The position numbers and the translations under genes are program-made. A DNA stretch of 64,000 bases, taken from positions 50,574,401 through 50,638,400 of the forward strand of contig OX392527.1 in assembly GCA_947623455.1 (NCBI GenBank), written 5' to 3'. How positions within the stretch are numbered: the first letter of the stretch is position 1; each line of letters begins with the position of its first letter. The notes beneath the pieces were generated by a model. The model was given only the letters and a program-made list of their open reading frames with translations, did no database searches and was not told the DNA's origin. Positions 40,105-49,731 of this stretch are shown one piece after another. The DNA is from Mimachlamys varia. Its lineage: Eukaryota; Mollusca; Bivalvia; Pectinida; Pectinidae.

Positions 40105-42440
40105 ATATATCGAGGGAACGGCGTTTTTAACGTGTGTTATTTACAGTACGGGTATTTTGCAGTATATATCGAGGGAACGGCGTTTTTAACGTGTGTTATT
40201 TACAGTACGGATATTTTGCAGTACATATCGAGGGAACGGCGTTTTTAACGTGTGTTATTTACAGTACGGATATTTTGCTGTACATATCGAGGGAACGTCG
40301 TTTTTAACGTGTGTTATATACAGTACGGATATTTTGCAGTACATATCGAGGAAACGTCGTTTTTAACGTGTGTTATTTACAGTACGGAAATTTTGCTGTA
40401 CATATCGAGGGAACGGACTTTTTATTATTTATTTATTTTAGCGTGTGTTATTTACAGTACAGATGTTTTACTGTACATATCGAGGGAACGGCGTTTTTAT
40501 TATTTATTTATTTTAGCGTGTGTTATATACAGTACGGATGTTTTGCTGTACATATCGAGGGAACGGCGTTTTTATTATTTATTTATTTTAGCGTATGTTA
40601 TATACAGTACGGATGTTTTGCTGTACATATTGAGGGAACGGCATTTTTACCGTAAGGATATTTTGCAGTACATATCGAGTGAATGGCGTTTTTAACGTGT
40701 GTTATTTACAGAACGGATATTTTGCTGTACATATTGAGGGAACGGCATTTTTACCGTAAGGATATTTTGCAGTACATATGGAGTGAATGGCGTTTTTAAG
40801 GTGTGTTATTTACAGAACGGATATTTTGATTTACATATCGAGGGAACGTCGTTTTTTACGTGTGTTATTTACAGTACGGATATTTTGCTGTACATATCGA
40901 GGGAACGGCGTTTTTAAGGTGTGTTATTTACAGTACGGATATTTTCAGTACATATCGAGGGAACGGCGTTTTTAACGTCGGTTATATACAGTACGGATAT
41001 TTTGCAGTACATATCAAGGGAACGGCGTTTTTAACGTGGGTTATATACAGTACGGATATTTTGCTGTACATATCGAGGGAACGTCGTTTTTAACGTGTGT
41101 TATTTACAGTACGGATATTTTGCTGTACATATCGAGGGAACGGCGTTTTTATTATTTATTTATTTTAGCGTGTGTTATATACAGTACGGATGTTTTGCTG
41201 TACATATCGAGGGAACGGCGTTTTTAAGGTGTGTTATTTACAGAACGGATATTTTGCTGTACATATTGAGTGAACGGCATTTTTACCGTAAGGATATTTT
41301 GCAGTACATATCGAGTGAATGGCGTTTTAACGTGTGTTATTTACAGTACGGATATTTGCTGTACATATTGAGGGAACGGCATTTTTACCGTAAGGATATT
41401 TTGCAGTACATATCGAGTGAATGGCGTTTTTAAGGTGTGTTATTTACAGAACGGATATTTTGCTGTACATGTCGAAGGAACGGCGTTTTTAACGTGTGTA
41501 ATTTACAGTACGGATATTTTGCAGTACATATCGAGGGAACGGCGTTTTTAAGGTGTGTTATTTACAGTACGGATATTTTGCAGTACATATCGGGGGAACG
41601 TCGTTTTTAACGTGTGTTATTTACAGTACGGATATTTTGCTGTACATATCGAGGGAACGGCGTTTTTAACGTGTGTTATTTACAGTATGGATATTTTCAG
41701 TACATATCGAGGGAACGGCGTTTTTAACGTGTGTTATTTACAGTATGGATATTTTGCAGTACATATCGGGGAACGTCGTTTTTAACGTGTGTTATTTACA
41801 GTACGGATATTTTGCTGTACATATCGAAGGAACGGCGTTTTTAACGTGTGTTATTTACAGTACGGATATTTTGCTGTACATATCGAGGGAACGGCTTTTT
41901 TAAGGTGTTATTTACAGTACGGAAATTTTGCTGTACATGTCGAGGGAACGGCGTTTTTATTATTTATTTTATTTTCGCGTGTGTTATTTACAGTACGGAT
42001 GTTTTGCAGTACATGTACATATCGAGGGAACGGCGTTTTTAACGTGTGTTATTTACAGTATGGATATTTTCAGTACATATCGAGGGAACGGCGTTTTTAA
42101 CGTGTGTTATTTACAGTATGGATATTTTGCAGTACATATCGGGGAACGTCGTTTTTAACGTGTGTTATTTACAGTACGGATATTTTGCTGTACATATCGA
42201 AGGAACGGCGTTTTTAACGTGTGTTATTTACAGTACGGATATTTTGCTGTACATATCGAGGGAACGGCTTTTTTAAGGTGTTATTTACAGTACGGAAAAT
42301 TTGCTGTACATGTCGAGGGAACGGCGTTTTTATTATTTATTTTATTTTAGCGTGTGTTATTTACAGTACGGATGTTTTGCAGTACATGTACATATCGAGA
42401 GAACGGCGTTTTTATCGTGTGTTATTTACAGTACGGATGT
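40105..42440. repeat. 59-bp satellite, array III last segment
   Basis: Regular, 75-bp and 45-bp monomers. The block following H4 matches that after H2 up to about 40.92 kb, then diverges into ordinary monomers. A block near 41.67 kb is repeated at 42.05 kb (shift 373 bp). One monomer near 42.01 kb has CAGTACATGTACATATCG, a small internal duplication. Confidence 0.93.
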
Positions 42441-42720
42441 TTTGCAGTACGTATCCAGCGAACGACCTTTTGCTAGTACGTTCTTCATATTACGGGTACT
42501 TTGCAGTACTGTACGTATCGAGCGAAATGCGTATTCTAAGAAAGTCCTTTACCTTATGGATACTTTGCAGTACGTACCAAGAGAATGGCGTGATTTTTTC
42601 ACCTGATGGTCTCTATGCAGTAGGTATCCTTCTGATGACGGATGTTGAATGTAAGTATGGTACATTGTATTCACATTACAGACTCATTGCAATACGTATC
42701 AAGCTGAAGGCTGAGGAATG
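42441..42720. repeat. Degenerate 59-bp monomers, right edge of array III
   Basis: Decaying monomers with spacing close to 59 bp: GATGTTTTGCAGTACGTATC, then GGGTACTTTGCAGTACTGTA, GGATACTTTGCAGTACGTAC, and finally CATTGCAATACGTATCAAGC. They resemble the left-edge monomers (ACTTTGCAGTACGTATC) more than the array consensus. Confidence 0.75.
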
Positions 42721-43664
42721 GTTTTGGGTGGGGGCATTTTGTCCTTATTATCAACAAATAACACATATAGGATTTTACTATAAATGCACTAACCCTAACT
42801 GTACAGACAATGATCCTTATATTAACGTACATTTACTTCACTGTATTAACAAATAAAGGTATGAAGTATACGCTATGGCCATAACAATATTGTACTTTGA
42901 CTATCAATACAGAATGTAAAAGGTGACCCAGATGTAACGTTTCTCTTCCTCTTTCAGCCTCGTATGAAAGCAAAATCTAGTCTGAGAAGGTAGGACATGG
43001 TATTTTTGTAAACAGGCTGCTTTAAATCTTATCACTGAACTCAGTGCAAATATTTCTAGCTAGAAAGCCATTTGTTCTTCTGATTTGTTTACCTCTGTAT
43101 ATTTCAGCTAAGCCTCTGTTGTGTTACTTGTTGTGAACAAAGTGTTACACAATAGTGCAGAACCTAGCCCTTATATGGTAAGATATCATTATTTTCAAAA
43201 CCTGCATTGTCAGCAGTTAGCACATTTTTTTGCATTTACTACACCGTTTGCCAAATTAATTGAAAAAAATATATATATTACTGTAACTGTGTGTTATTGC
43301 TGTGTATTTGTTGCCCCTTCTTTACCAGCCTTCTAAGAATCATGTTCCTTAAGGTATAGATAAGTAATTGTCAGGTTAATGAATGTTGACTGTCTTGTAA
43401 TGACAGGTGAGGTATCTGACAATTGAAGTGTCTTATTGTCTTTCACCAGCATTTTGGTTCCCGCATTATGTAGAAAACTGGTAATTACCTTCAAGTACCA
43501 GACAAATTCTAATTATAAGTTTTGCATTTAAAAAAAAACGGTAAAACCACCAAGGTATAGGGAAAATGTACATGAAGAAAAGATTTTAAAATATAACATC
43601 CCTGCTTCTCCAACCTATGGTTTTTACATGTCGCAGTTGATTCGGTATTCCGGGGCTTGCTCTA
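42721..43664. other. Intergenic sequence with one repeat (S)
   Basis: No gene seen. Positions 42957-43130 are homologous to 49732-49905 (separate entry). The 71-codon plus frame at 43121-43336 lacks any recognisable domain and is not called. Confidence 0.5.
42957..43130 (+). repeat. Repeat S, copy 1
   Basis: Begins AGCCTCGTATGAAAGCAAA and passes through CACTGAACTCAG and TTCTTCTGATTTGTTT. Matches 49732-49905 on the same strand at roughly 70 percent by eye. The two S copies lie on either side of repeat R1 and its LINE insertion. Confidence 0.6.
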
Positions 43665-43860
43665 AATATCGGGATTTTCGTGAACGATGTCAACTGCTGA
43701 CAAACAAACTAACAACACAAGGATTCGAGAGATGCAGGTTGATCAGAACAATGGGCAAGTTTTATGGTCGCCATCTTTGTCTCATTGAAAAATATTCTGT
43801 CTTTTTAAGTGATATGAAGATGGACGTTTTTTATAATGCTCATTAGTGTGTTTACTTGTT
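43665..43860 (+). repeat. Repeat R1, left part (split by the LINE)
   Basis: From ATCGGGATTTTCGTGAACG through GATTCGAGAGATGCAGGTTG, GATATGAAGATGGACG and GCTCATTAGTGTG. Closely matches the uninterrupted R4 copy at 57525-57715, and the right part resumes at 49046. R4 and R9 therefore act as empty-site references for the LINE. Confidence 0.8.
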
Positions 43861-44673
43861 CACAAGATTTTATTGATTCACTCAGACACATGGAAATGTG
43901 TAACATGAGGACATATTGACAATCAAAATACATAAGCATGACAAGATGGATAGCACAGTGTATAAAATAGAGATCACATTGTACATGCAACATGTTTCGT
44001 TCAAAATACTACTAAATTAAAGCCATCATTATTCTCAAAAACAGTGCAAAATTTTTTAGAACTTGAACGTTGCCGATATTCAGCAGTCGTACTAATTTAT
44101 ATGTATTTGGATGTTTTACATAGTAGTTGGCTATATACTTCGTTCTTATATTAATAATTTCTACGTTTTTGCACATAAATAGATAGTGGAATTCATCTCC
44201 AATGTACTGAGAGCATAAGCTGCACAGTCGCTCTTCCCTGGGGATATTGTACCATCGTCCTATTTCAATTGGAAACTTAATATTAGAAGTTCGTAATTTT
44301 GTTATAGGTATTCTGTTCTGATCAGATAACTTTGTTAAATAACTCTCAAATCCAAATTCTGTTTTAATTTTCAAATAAAGCTGACCTTTGGGGGATTTTT
44401 CTATATCTGTATACCATTTTTGAATAAATAAATCACGGAGGCGCTGTTTAACTTCATGCTTATAGAAACTTGCATTCATTTGAAATTCATTATCAAACAC
44501 ATATGTATATCCAATATCATTAAAAAATCTTTTTTGACATGATCGAACCATTTAAACATGATTTGTCCATTTCGATGTAGGTTTGCCATTAGTCGATATA
44601 AAACATTACTAAGTTTATTTTCATTTTTCAAAAGTTGGTTCCAGAAATTAAGCATTCTTAATCGAACGTTAAG

Positions 44674-44954
44674 TTCTAGAGAGTATCTTCCCAATTCTCC
44701 GTATATCATATAGTTCGGTTAGGACTATTAATGAAAATTGGTACCTGTGTCAGTTCAGTTTGAGCTGGAGCCTGTACAGCAGTGGGTGAAGTCACTGAAG
44801 GGCTCGCCATGTTGGTCACTGGATTACCCAAAACACACGTTTTACTTGGCGGGGTCAACGATGTTTGTCCAGTTTTACTTCTTTTTCTTTTCTTCTTTAC
44901 CATTTTGATTCTAGAGGGTATCTTCCCAATTCTCCGTATATCATATAGTTCGGT
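44674..44954. repeat. 46-bp direct repeats bracketing an internal insertion in the LINE
   Basis: 44674-44719 and 44909-44954 are direct repeats of 46 bp (TTCTAGAG...TAGTTCGGT) with one mismatch (44682 A versus 44917 G). Each encodes the same ORF2 stretch around IYGELGRYPLE. Between them lies the 189-bp fragment from the element's 5' end. Confidence 0.9.
44720..44908 (-). mobile_element. 5'-end fragment of the same LINE inside ORF2
   Basis: 189 bp matching 48807-48996 in the same orientation. It starts about 8 bases before the first ATG and covers about 60 codons. The encoded starts are nearly the same: MVKKKRKRSKTGQTSLTPPS here, with Gln in place of the third residue in the outer copy. The piece differs from the outer copy by only a few bases, so it is either young or has been kept similar by conversion. 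Confidence 0.85.
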
Positions 44955-45304
44955 GTTGTAGATCTAACCTTAAGAATTCTTTTACAAAACTTTAAATGTG
45001 TTTGTTCAAGAAGATCTAAATCTTCATAACCCCATACTTCTGCTCCATATAACAAAATAGGTTCAACCAGCGAATCGAACAGTTTAAGTTGTAGATCTAC
45101 TGGTATTGCTTGATTCCGTATTTTTCTAAAAATTGAAAAAATAGATTTTTGTGCTTGTTCGATGAGCCCTCGCCTAGCCTTAACAAAATTTCCGTTATAT
45201 TGGAAAGTAATGCCTAAATATGTAAAACAGTCTACGATATCTAGTTTTTGATCATTCAACTCAAAGTTATGCTGTTGTCTGCATTTTCGTTTACTAAAGA
45301 TCAT

Positions 45305-46800
45305 GACCTTGGTTTTTTTCTAATTGACCTCTAATTTCCACAACTTACAATACTGCTGGAAGTTATTCAATGACCTTTGCATTCCATCCGGAGTTTCAGA
45401 AAAAATAACGGTATCATCAGCGTACAGTAGCACAAAAATCTGTATAAAAACATTAAGTTCGTTAACTATTTTTTTCACTCAGGTTTTCAAGAGGGGCACT
45501 ACCTATTGACTTCATTAACTCTTCAAGGTCGTTTAGAAATATCGAGAACAAAAATGGCGACATATTTTCCCCTTGCCTGACTCCGGCTAAACAAGGGAAG
45601 AAGTCCGAGGTTTCCGAGTGGAAGTTCACACATGACTAAATGTTGTGGTACATATTGTATATAACTTTAAAACATTTACCGTTTATTCCACTGTTATTCA
45701 TTTTATGCCAAAGTCCTTTTCTCCACACGGTGTCGAATGCTTTACGGAAGTCAATAAACGTACAGTATAGTTTTTTACCAGCTGATAAATAAAGTGAAAT
45801 AGCGAGTGCATTATAAAAGTATTGTCCATCGTAGAGTGTTTTTTACGGAACCCTGACTGGTTTTTAGAGATAAGATTTATTGCATCCGAGTACAAGTTAA
45901 TTCTGTTATTAATAATGCTTGTAAAAAGTTTCCCGATCCAGCTAATCAAAGTAATTTCCCTGTAGTTATCGGGGTCGTCTGGACTACCTTTACTTTTATA
46001 TATCGGTTTGATCACACCAATTGTCCAGTTTTCCGGTATAACACCAGTTTCAAATATAATGTTGAACAATTTACTGTACATTGATATTATTTCTGGAGGC
46101 GAGTAAATATTCATTTAGAATTTTGTCTACTCCTGGTGCTTTGCTATTTTTTAATTGGTTTATAGCAGATTTAACTTCATCTTCCAATATTACATTATTT
46201 AATATATTGTTACTCTCCTCAAAAATCGCATTGCTCCTCTCATGTAATTGTACTGTCTCGTTATCGTCACTATTGTCGTCCTGACTTTCGTTTAATGTTT
46301 TAAAGTATTGGAATAGGGTCTCTATTGGAATTTCGCCTGTTGTTTTTTTCCTTGTAGAATTTTGATAAAGTGTATTCCAAAATAGTTTAGGATTATTTTT
46401 TGAGAGGTTACGAAGTTCTTTCGCGCACTTTTCTTTGTATTTCATGTAATTTATATGAATACGTTTCCTATACTCCGTTCCTTTCTTCTTCAATAGCGTC
46501 TTGTTATAAGTTGATTTAGTACCTTTGTACGAGTTTTTGGCTCTATTAAATTCACAACGTGCTGTTTTACAGTCATTATTAAACCAAACCTTATTTGTAT
46601 TTGTTTTATTTAATTGATTGGGCTTTTTAGTACTAAACATATCCTTTGCGGTATCTGTTAACACCGAACAAAAATCGTTTACTACACTGCTTATCTGGTC
46701 AATACTGACAGATTCCGATTCGGTTAATTGTAATCTATTCAGGGTATTTTTGATATCTCGGAGGCGGTCCTGGTTATTTTGAAGAAGAGCAGCAGAGAAT
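45305..46800 (-). pseudogene. LINE ORF2, linker and reverse transcriptase core
   Basis: Sense order: a Lys/Asn-rich linker (46664-46071) with VWFNNDCKTARCEFNRAKNS, then, after a frameshift near 46110, the RT fingers with KPIYKSKG, DPDNYREITLISWIGKLFTS and NQSGFRKKHSTMDNTF. The first catalytic Asp lies in FIDFRKAFDTVWR (about 45732-45758) in a second frame. GVRQGENMSP follows at about 45555-45584, and the YADD box with both catalytic Asp at 45413-45424. At least two in-frame stops (after MYHNI and after SEKNS) and two or more frameshifts mean no active RT can be made. RT copies the element RNA at the nicked target in living relatives. Confidence 0.85.
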
Positions 46801-47760
46801 TAACGTATTTGCTTTATCTTGGTCCCATTTAACAAACTCTCTGTCACTTACACTTTCTGTATATGAAATAGGAGTTACGTTATTATGACATTGTAAACTG
46901 CAAGTAAAATGAATAGCTTTATGTACATCCGAGAACAAAGGATTGAAATCACATATCTCAAAATCAGTAACAAGTTCTAATGATTCTGGAGACATTATTT
47001 AGTAATCTACAACGCTAACATCTTTACATGTGGGGATATCAATACCCTTGTCCTGAAAGATTCGACCATTAACAATTAATAACGAACATTTTTTACATAA
47101 TTTAATTAACTTTCTACCATATTGGTTAGGGCGTGTCATGTCTTGGCTGTACCTTAAAAGATTAACATTTTGTTTAAAAGTTTTTCATATGCATACTCAT
47201 TTTCATTGTTACCTTGATCCTCAATATCTAATATATCCAATACATTTTCATCCGGGACAGTGTAATCAGGTAAATCAGAGGTTCTGGCATTAAAATCACC
47301 TGTCAGGATAATATTTTGTTTTTCATTTATGAACGCTACTAGTTCGTCCTCTATTTCTTGGAAAGCATCTTCAGATGAGTATTTACTAAATGCGGGAGGT
47401 ACATAAATACATCCAAATAGAATTTTTGGTTGTTTCTTAGTGACATCATAATTTATTTCTAGCCACTGTACGAATTCCGATTCCGATTTGTGAAATTTCA
47501 AAAGTTTAGATATGTTTTTCTTATAAATTACTATAATCCCTCCTGATTTACATTTGAATTTTTTTCGATTTTTGACATGGTAATCATACTCATGTGGTAT
47601 ATCAAATTCATCATACTCATCTGTTTTTGTTTCCACACATATTAATATATCATACTTTCTAATTAGCGTCACAAAACCCGGGTTCAAAAGTTTATTTTGG
47701 AGCCAACACATTCAGGAAGCCCACATCCAGATTATATGATAGTGTGTCCGAGTGTCTGTC
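46774..47760 (-). pseudogene. LINE ORF2, apurinic-type endonuclease domain
   Basis: Main frame 47711-47154 (185 codons): LQNKLLNPGF, ILICVETKTDEYDEFD (catalytic Glu in ETK), SGGIIVIYKK, and NIILTGDFNAR (Asp/Asn). A frameshift near 47160 leads into RYSQDMTRPNQYGRKLIKLC and NGRIFQDKG. SVVDY is then followed by a TAA stop where the chain should continue, and MSPESLELVTDFEICDFNPL and SDVHKAI (the SDH-type motif) follow. Upstream, a frameshift near 47705 separates DVGFLNV from LQNKLL. In active relatives this domain nicks the target DNA. The motifs are in the right order, so the identification is firm, but the gene is broken. Confidence 0.87.
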
Positions 47761-48522
47761 TTAGTGTCGTGCGAGGTCGGGCTGTGGCACACGTGTACTG
47801 CGGTCGCGCGTGTCCCGCGAGTCCGGGCGCATGCTCTGGTCGGGTGGTCGCAGGTATGGAGACTCGTACGGCACGTCATTGATGTACAGCGTATCATACA
47901 CCAATCTCGCTCTCTCGTTCCTCCGCTTGGCTTCTTTCATTTTTGGAATGAGGGCTGATCTACGGGCGGCGATTTCACTGGGATACTGCTGATATATTGA
48001 TATATTTGGCTTTTCCCTCAGTTTCCTGGGTACAGCCTCAAGAACTTTTTCGCGCTCACTGTTACGAGCGAATCGTGTGATGATCCCGCGGGGTTTGTTA
48101 TCTCTCCGTGGTCCTAGTCTATGTACGTTTTGGAATGTCATCGACTCTGTATCCAAATCCAGTTCATTTTGTATAAATTGTTTTAAAACTGACTCTGTGT
48201 CTTCATCTCTGTTCCCATTATCCGGAATACCATTGAATATCAGGTTGTACTTCATTGTGTGTGTTTGTAGTTTCAGAAAATCTTCTTTTAGCTGAGAATT
48301 TTCGGTTCCCAACTGTTTGTTTACATTTTCTAATAATTGTACTCGTTCTTCAATTTCGTAGTGATGGTTTTCTTGTTTGTCTATTATTGTACCGTGCCTG
48401 TTCACCTTTTCTTTGATTGATTCAATGTCGTCTTTCATTTCATGTATCGCTGATTCAAAGTTCTCTACTTTTTTATTTATTTGGTCAAGTAGATCTAATT
48501 TTGTAAGTTTTTGGCGAGACAT
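47761..48522 (-). CDS. LINE ORF1 protein, coiled coil plus RRM-like domain (intact frame)
   Basis: 253 codons from MSRQKLTKLD to PQPDLARH, with an in-frame TAA just upstream of the ATG, so this start is the only one available in frame. Residues about 10-88 form a long coiled coil (heptad-like IHEMKDDIESIKEKV, then ENVNKQLGTENSQLKE). About 91-165 resembles the RRM-like domain of L1-type ORF1 proteins (YNLIFNGIP, VHRLGPRR, RGIITRFARNSEREKVL). About 166-222 matches the C-terminal domain (ISIYQQYPSEIAARR, KMKEAKRRNERARL). The tail is Arg/Asp-rich. By family knowledge such proteins trimerise through the coiled coil and coat the element RNA. After the TAA the same frame continues into the beginning of ORF2 (DTLSYNLDVGFLNV), so ORF1 and ORF2 may once have been read in one frame or by read-through. 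The frame is intact although ORF2 is dead; chance survival is the simplest view. Confidence 0.8.
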   Translation of the reverse strand: MSRQKLTKLDLLDQINKKVENFESAIHEMKDDIESIKEKVNRHGTIIDKQENHHYEIEERVQLLENVNKQLGTENSQLKEDFLKLQTHTMKYNLIFNGIPDNGNRDEDTESVLKQFIQNELDLDTESMTFQNVHRLGPRRDNKPRGIITRFARNSEREKVLEAVPRKLREKPNISIYQQYPSEIAARRSALIPKMKEAKRRNERARLVYDTLYINDVPYESPYLRPPDQSMRPDSRDTRDRSTRVPQPDLARH

Positions 48523-48610
48523 GCCTCCATTTTTTCCTATTTTTCGTTAAGTATTTGAAAGTTGGCGAACATCATTTGCATTGCAACATTGGGTAGTACG
48601 GGGGCGGTGA

Positions 48611-48988
48611 TTATTGGTTCGCAAACTGGGAGGGTGGAGGTATACATGTAGATTGTCCTACAGACTGTCCCTGGGGTACAAACTGTCCTTGGGGGACGGT
48701 ATGCATGTGTGTACCGAGCGTCACCTGAGTACACGGAGGACCTGACGTTGATAATTGTGGGGACGTTATAGCACTATTCACTAAAGGGTTTGCAAATGGA
48801 AGCAAAGGACTATTAATGAACATTGGTACCTGCGTTAGTTCAGTTTGAGCTGGAGCCTGTACAGCAGTGGGTGAAGTCACTGAAGGGCTCGCCATGTTGG
48901 TCACTGGATTACCCAAAACACACGTTTTACTTGGCGGGGTCAACGATGTTTGTCCAGTTTTACTTCTTTTTCTTTTCTTCTGTACCAT
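48611..48988 (-). CDS. LINE leader frame, basic N-terminus and P/S/T/Q-rich
   Basis: 125 codons starting MVQKKRKRSKTGQTSLTPPS. A basic stretch of the nuclear-localisation type (KKRKRSK) is followed by low-complexity Pro/Ser/Thr/Gln sequence (TSPTAVQAPAQTELTQVP; VPQGQFVPQGQSVGQSTCIP) and a stop after SQFANQ. Another frame then runs PVCEPIITAPVLPNVAMQMM to a stop 15 bases before ORF1. It may be a separate small upstream ORF, or a frameshifted N-terminal extension of ORF1. The first 60 codons are nearly unchanged in the internal copy at 44720-44908. No known domain recognised. Confidence 0.5.
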   Translation of the reverse strand: MVQKKRKRSKTGQTSLTPPSKTCVLGNPVTNMASPSVTSPTAVQAPAQTELTQVPMFINSPLLPFANPLVNSAITSPQLSTSGPPCTQVTLGTHMHTVPQGQFVPQGQSVGQSTCIPPPSQFANQ

Positions 48989-49045
48989 TTTGATTTCGTA
49001 ACTGGGAAGTTAAAGTCCAAATATAAGTTTAAATATAAGTTTTAA

Positions 49046-49300
49046 GGTACAATGATTCTCGGTTCTCATATTGAGAACTTGATGTTTACTTGGATGTGAC
49101 AAAGATTTACATGGCGGGTGTTGTCGATGAAGCAGAAGACGCTTACTTATCCGGAACACCTGGTCTTATTCTCTTGTTCTTTTGCAAGGGTCTCTATGTT
49201 AATCTTTCCTTTGTTCATATTTTGCCACTGGTTTAATCGATTTTGAGTTTGGATTATGATTTTGTTAACGCTTCGGTATCCCTTATTTATTTTTAAAGTG
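49046..49300 (+). repeat. Repeat R1, right part with 41-codon frame
   Basis: Resumes at TACAATGATTCTCGGTTCTC after the LINE and carries GAAGCAGAAGACGCTTACTT and TTAATCGATTTTGAGTTTGG. An open frame at 49111-49236 starts MAGVVDEAEDAY and ends FVHILPLV, 41 codons. It is also open in R4 and R9, and as 40 codons in R8. The pattern of changes between copies is close to neutral (see findings). Confidence 0.8.
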
Positions 49301-49731
49301 ATGATTTGAATATGTATACAAGAAACTGTTGCCAAAGGAAGATAGAACATGATATTAGGTAAAGACAGACACTGATAGAATTTTACCCGGTTGGATGGGT
49401 AATTTAGTATACGTCATATCGGAATGTACTTGGATTCTAATTTCTTGTAAATCTTCTTGTTGATCTGATATAATTTTGAGTAGCATTAAAAATGTTTATG
49501 CTATGGTCATACGTTAAAGATACATCACTATATAGGAATAAGCCAACACCTGATTGGTAAGGCAAAGAAGTCAAATACCTTTGACGTGAATCATTGTCAT
49601 TTATACAAAACAATAAAATAGACCTTGTGCTCAATGACAGGACATTTAGCCGTCGTTATAGCTGAAAGTGAAGTTTCATTCCATGGCGATGCTTTATTAT
49701 CAGGCTCTGATTAATAACTCTTCATGATATT
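49301..49731. other. Intergenic, nothing recognised
   Basis: Short frames only (for example 49437-49634 minus, 65 codons) with no domain. No repeat within this window was matched. Confidence 0.4.

Larger units (their letters stand above)
44012..45304 (-). pseudogene. LINE ORF2, C-terminal part (thumb and zinc-knuckle-like end)
   Basis: Sense reading starts just after the RT core with IFSKRKCRQQHNFELNDQKL, then FTYLGITFQ and PILLYGAEVWGYEDLDLLEQ, the usual post-RT segment of such elements. The chain is interrupted at 44909 by a 189-bp foreign piece (see 44720-44908). It resumes with IYGELGRYSLELNVRLRMLN, shifts frame near 44530, and ends with RLCSLCSQYIGDEFHYLFMC (CxxC followed by HxxxxC), a pattern typical of the C-terminus of jockey/CR1-like ORF2 proteins. 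Last residues MMALI, stop at 44012. Not translatable as one protein here. Confidence 0.8.
43861..49045 (-). mobile_element. APE-type non-LTR retrotransposon (LINE), full length but inactive
   Basis: Minus-strand element of about 5.2 kb inserted in repeat R1. In sense order: a short leader, a P/S/Q-rich frame (48988-48611), ORF1 (48522-47761), endonuclease, reverse transcriptase, C-terminal zinc-knuckle-like region ending at 44012, then about 150 bp of 3' UTR with AATAAA close to the end. ORF2 has several frameshifts and stops. The layout (apurinic-type endonuclease, YADD RT, C-terminal CxxC...HxxxxC) fits the jockey/CR1/L2 group broadly; I do not assign a clade. I could not find a clean target-site duplication. 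The boundaries come from comparison with uninterrupted R copies and are good to about 10 bp. Confidence 0.85.

Noticed and set aside
42221..42856. 211-codon plus frame at the right edge of the 59-bp array
   Set aside because: The first half is satellite and the rest runs through degenerate monomers into intergenic sequence. No domain.
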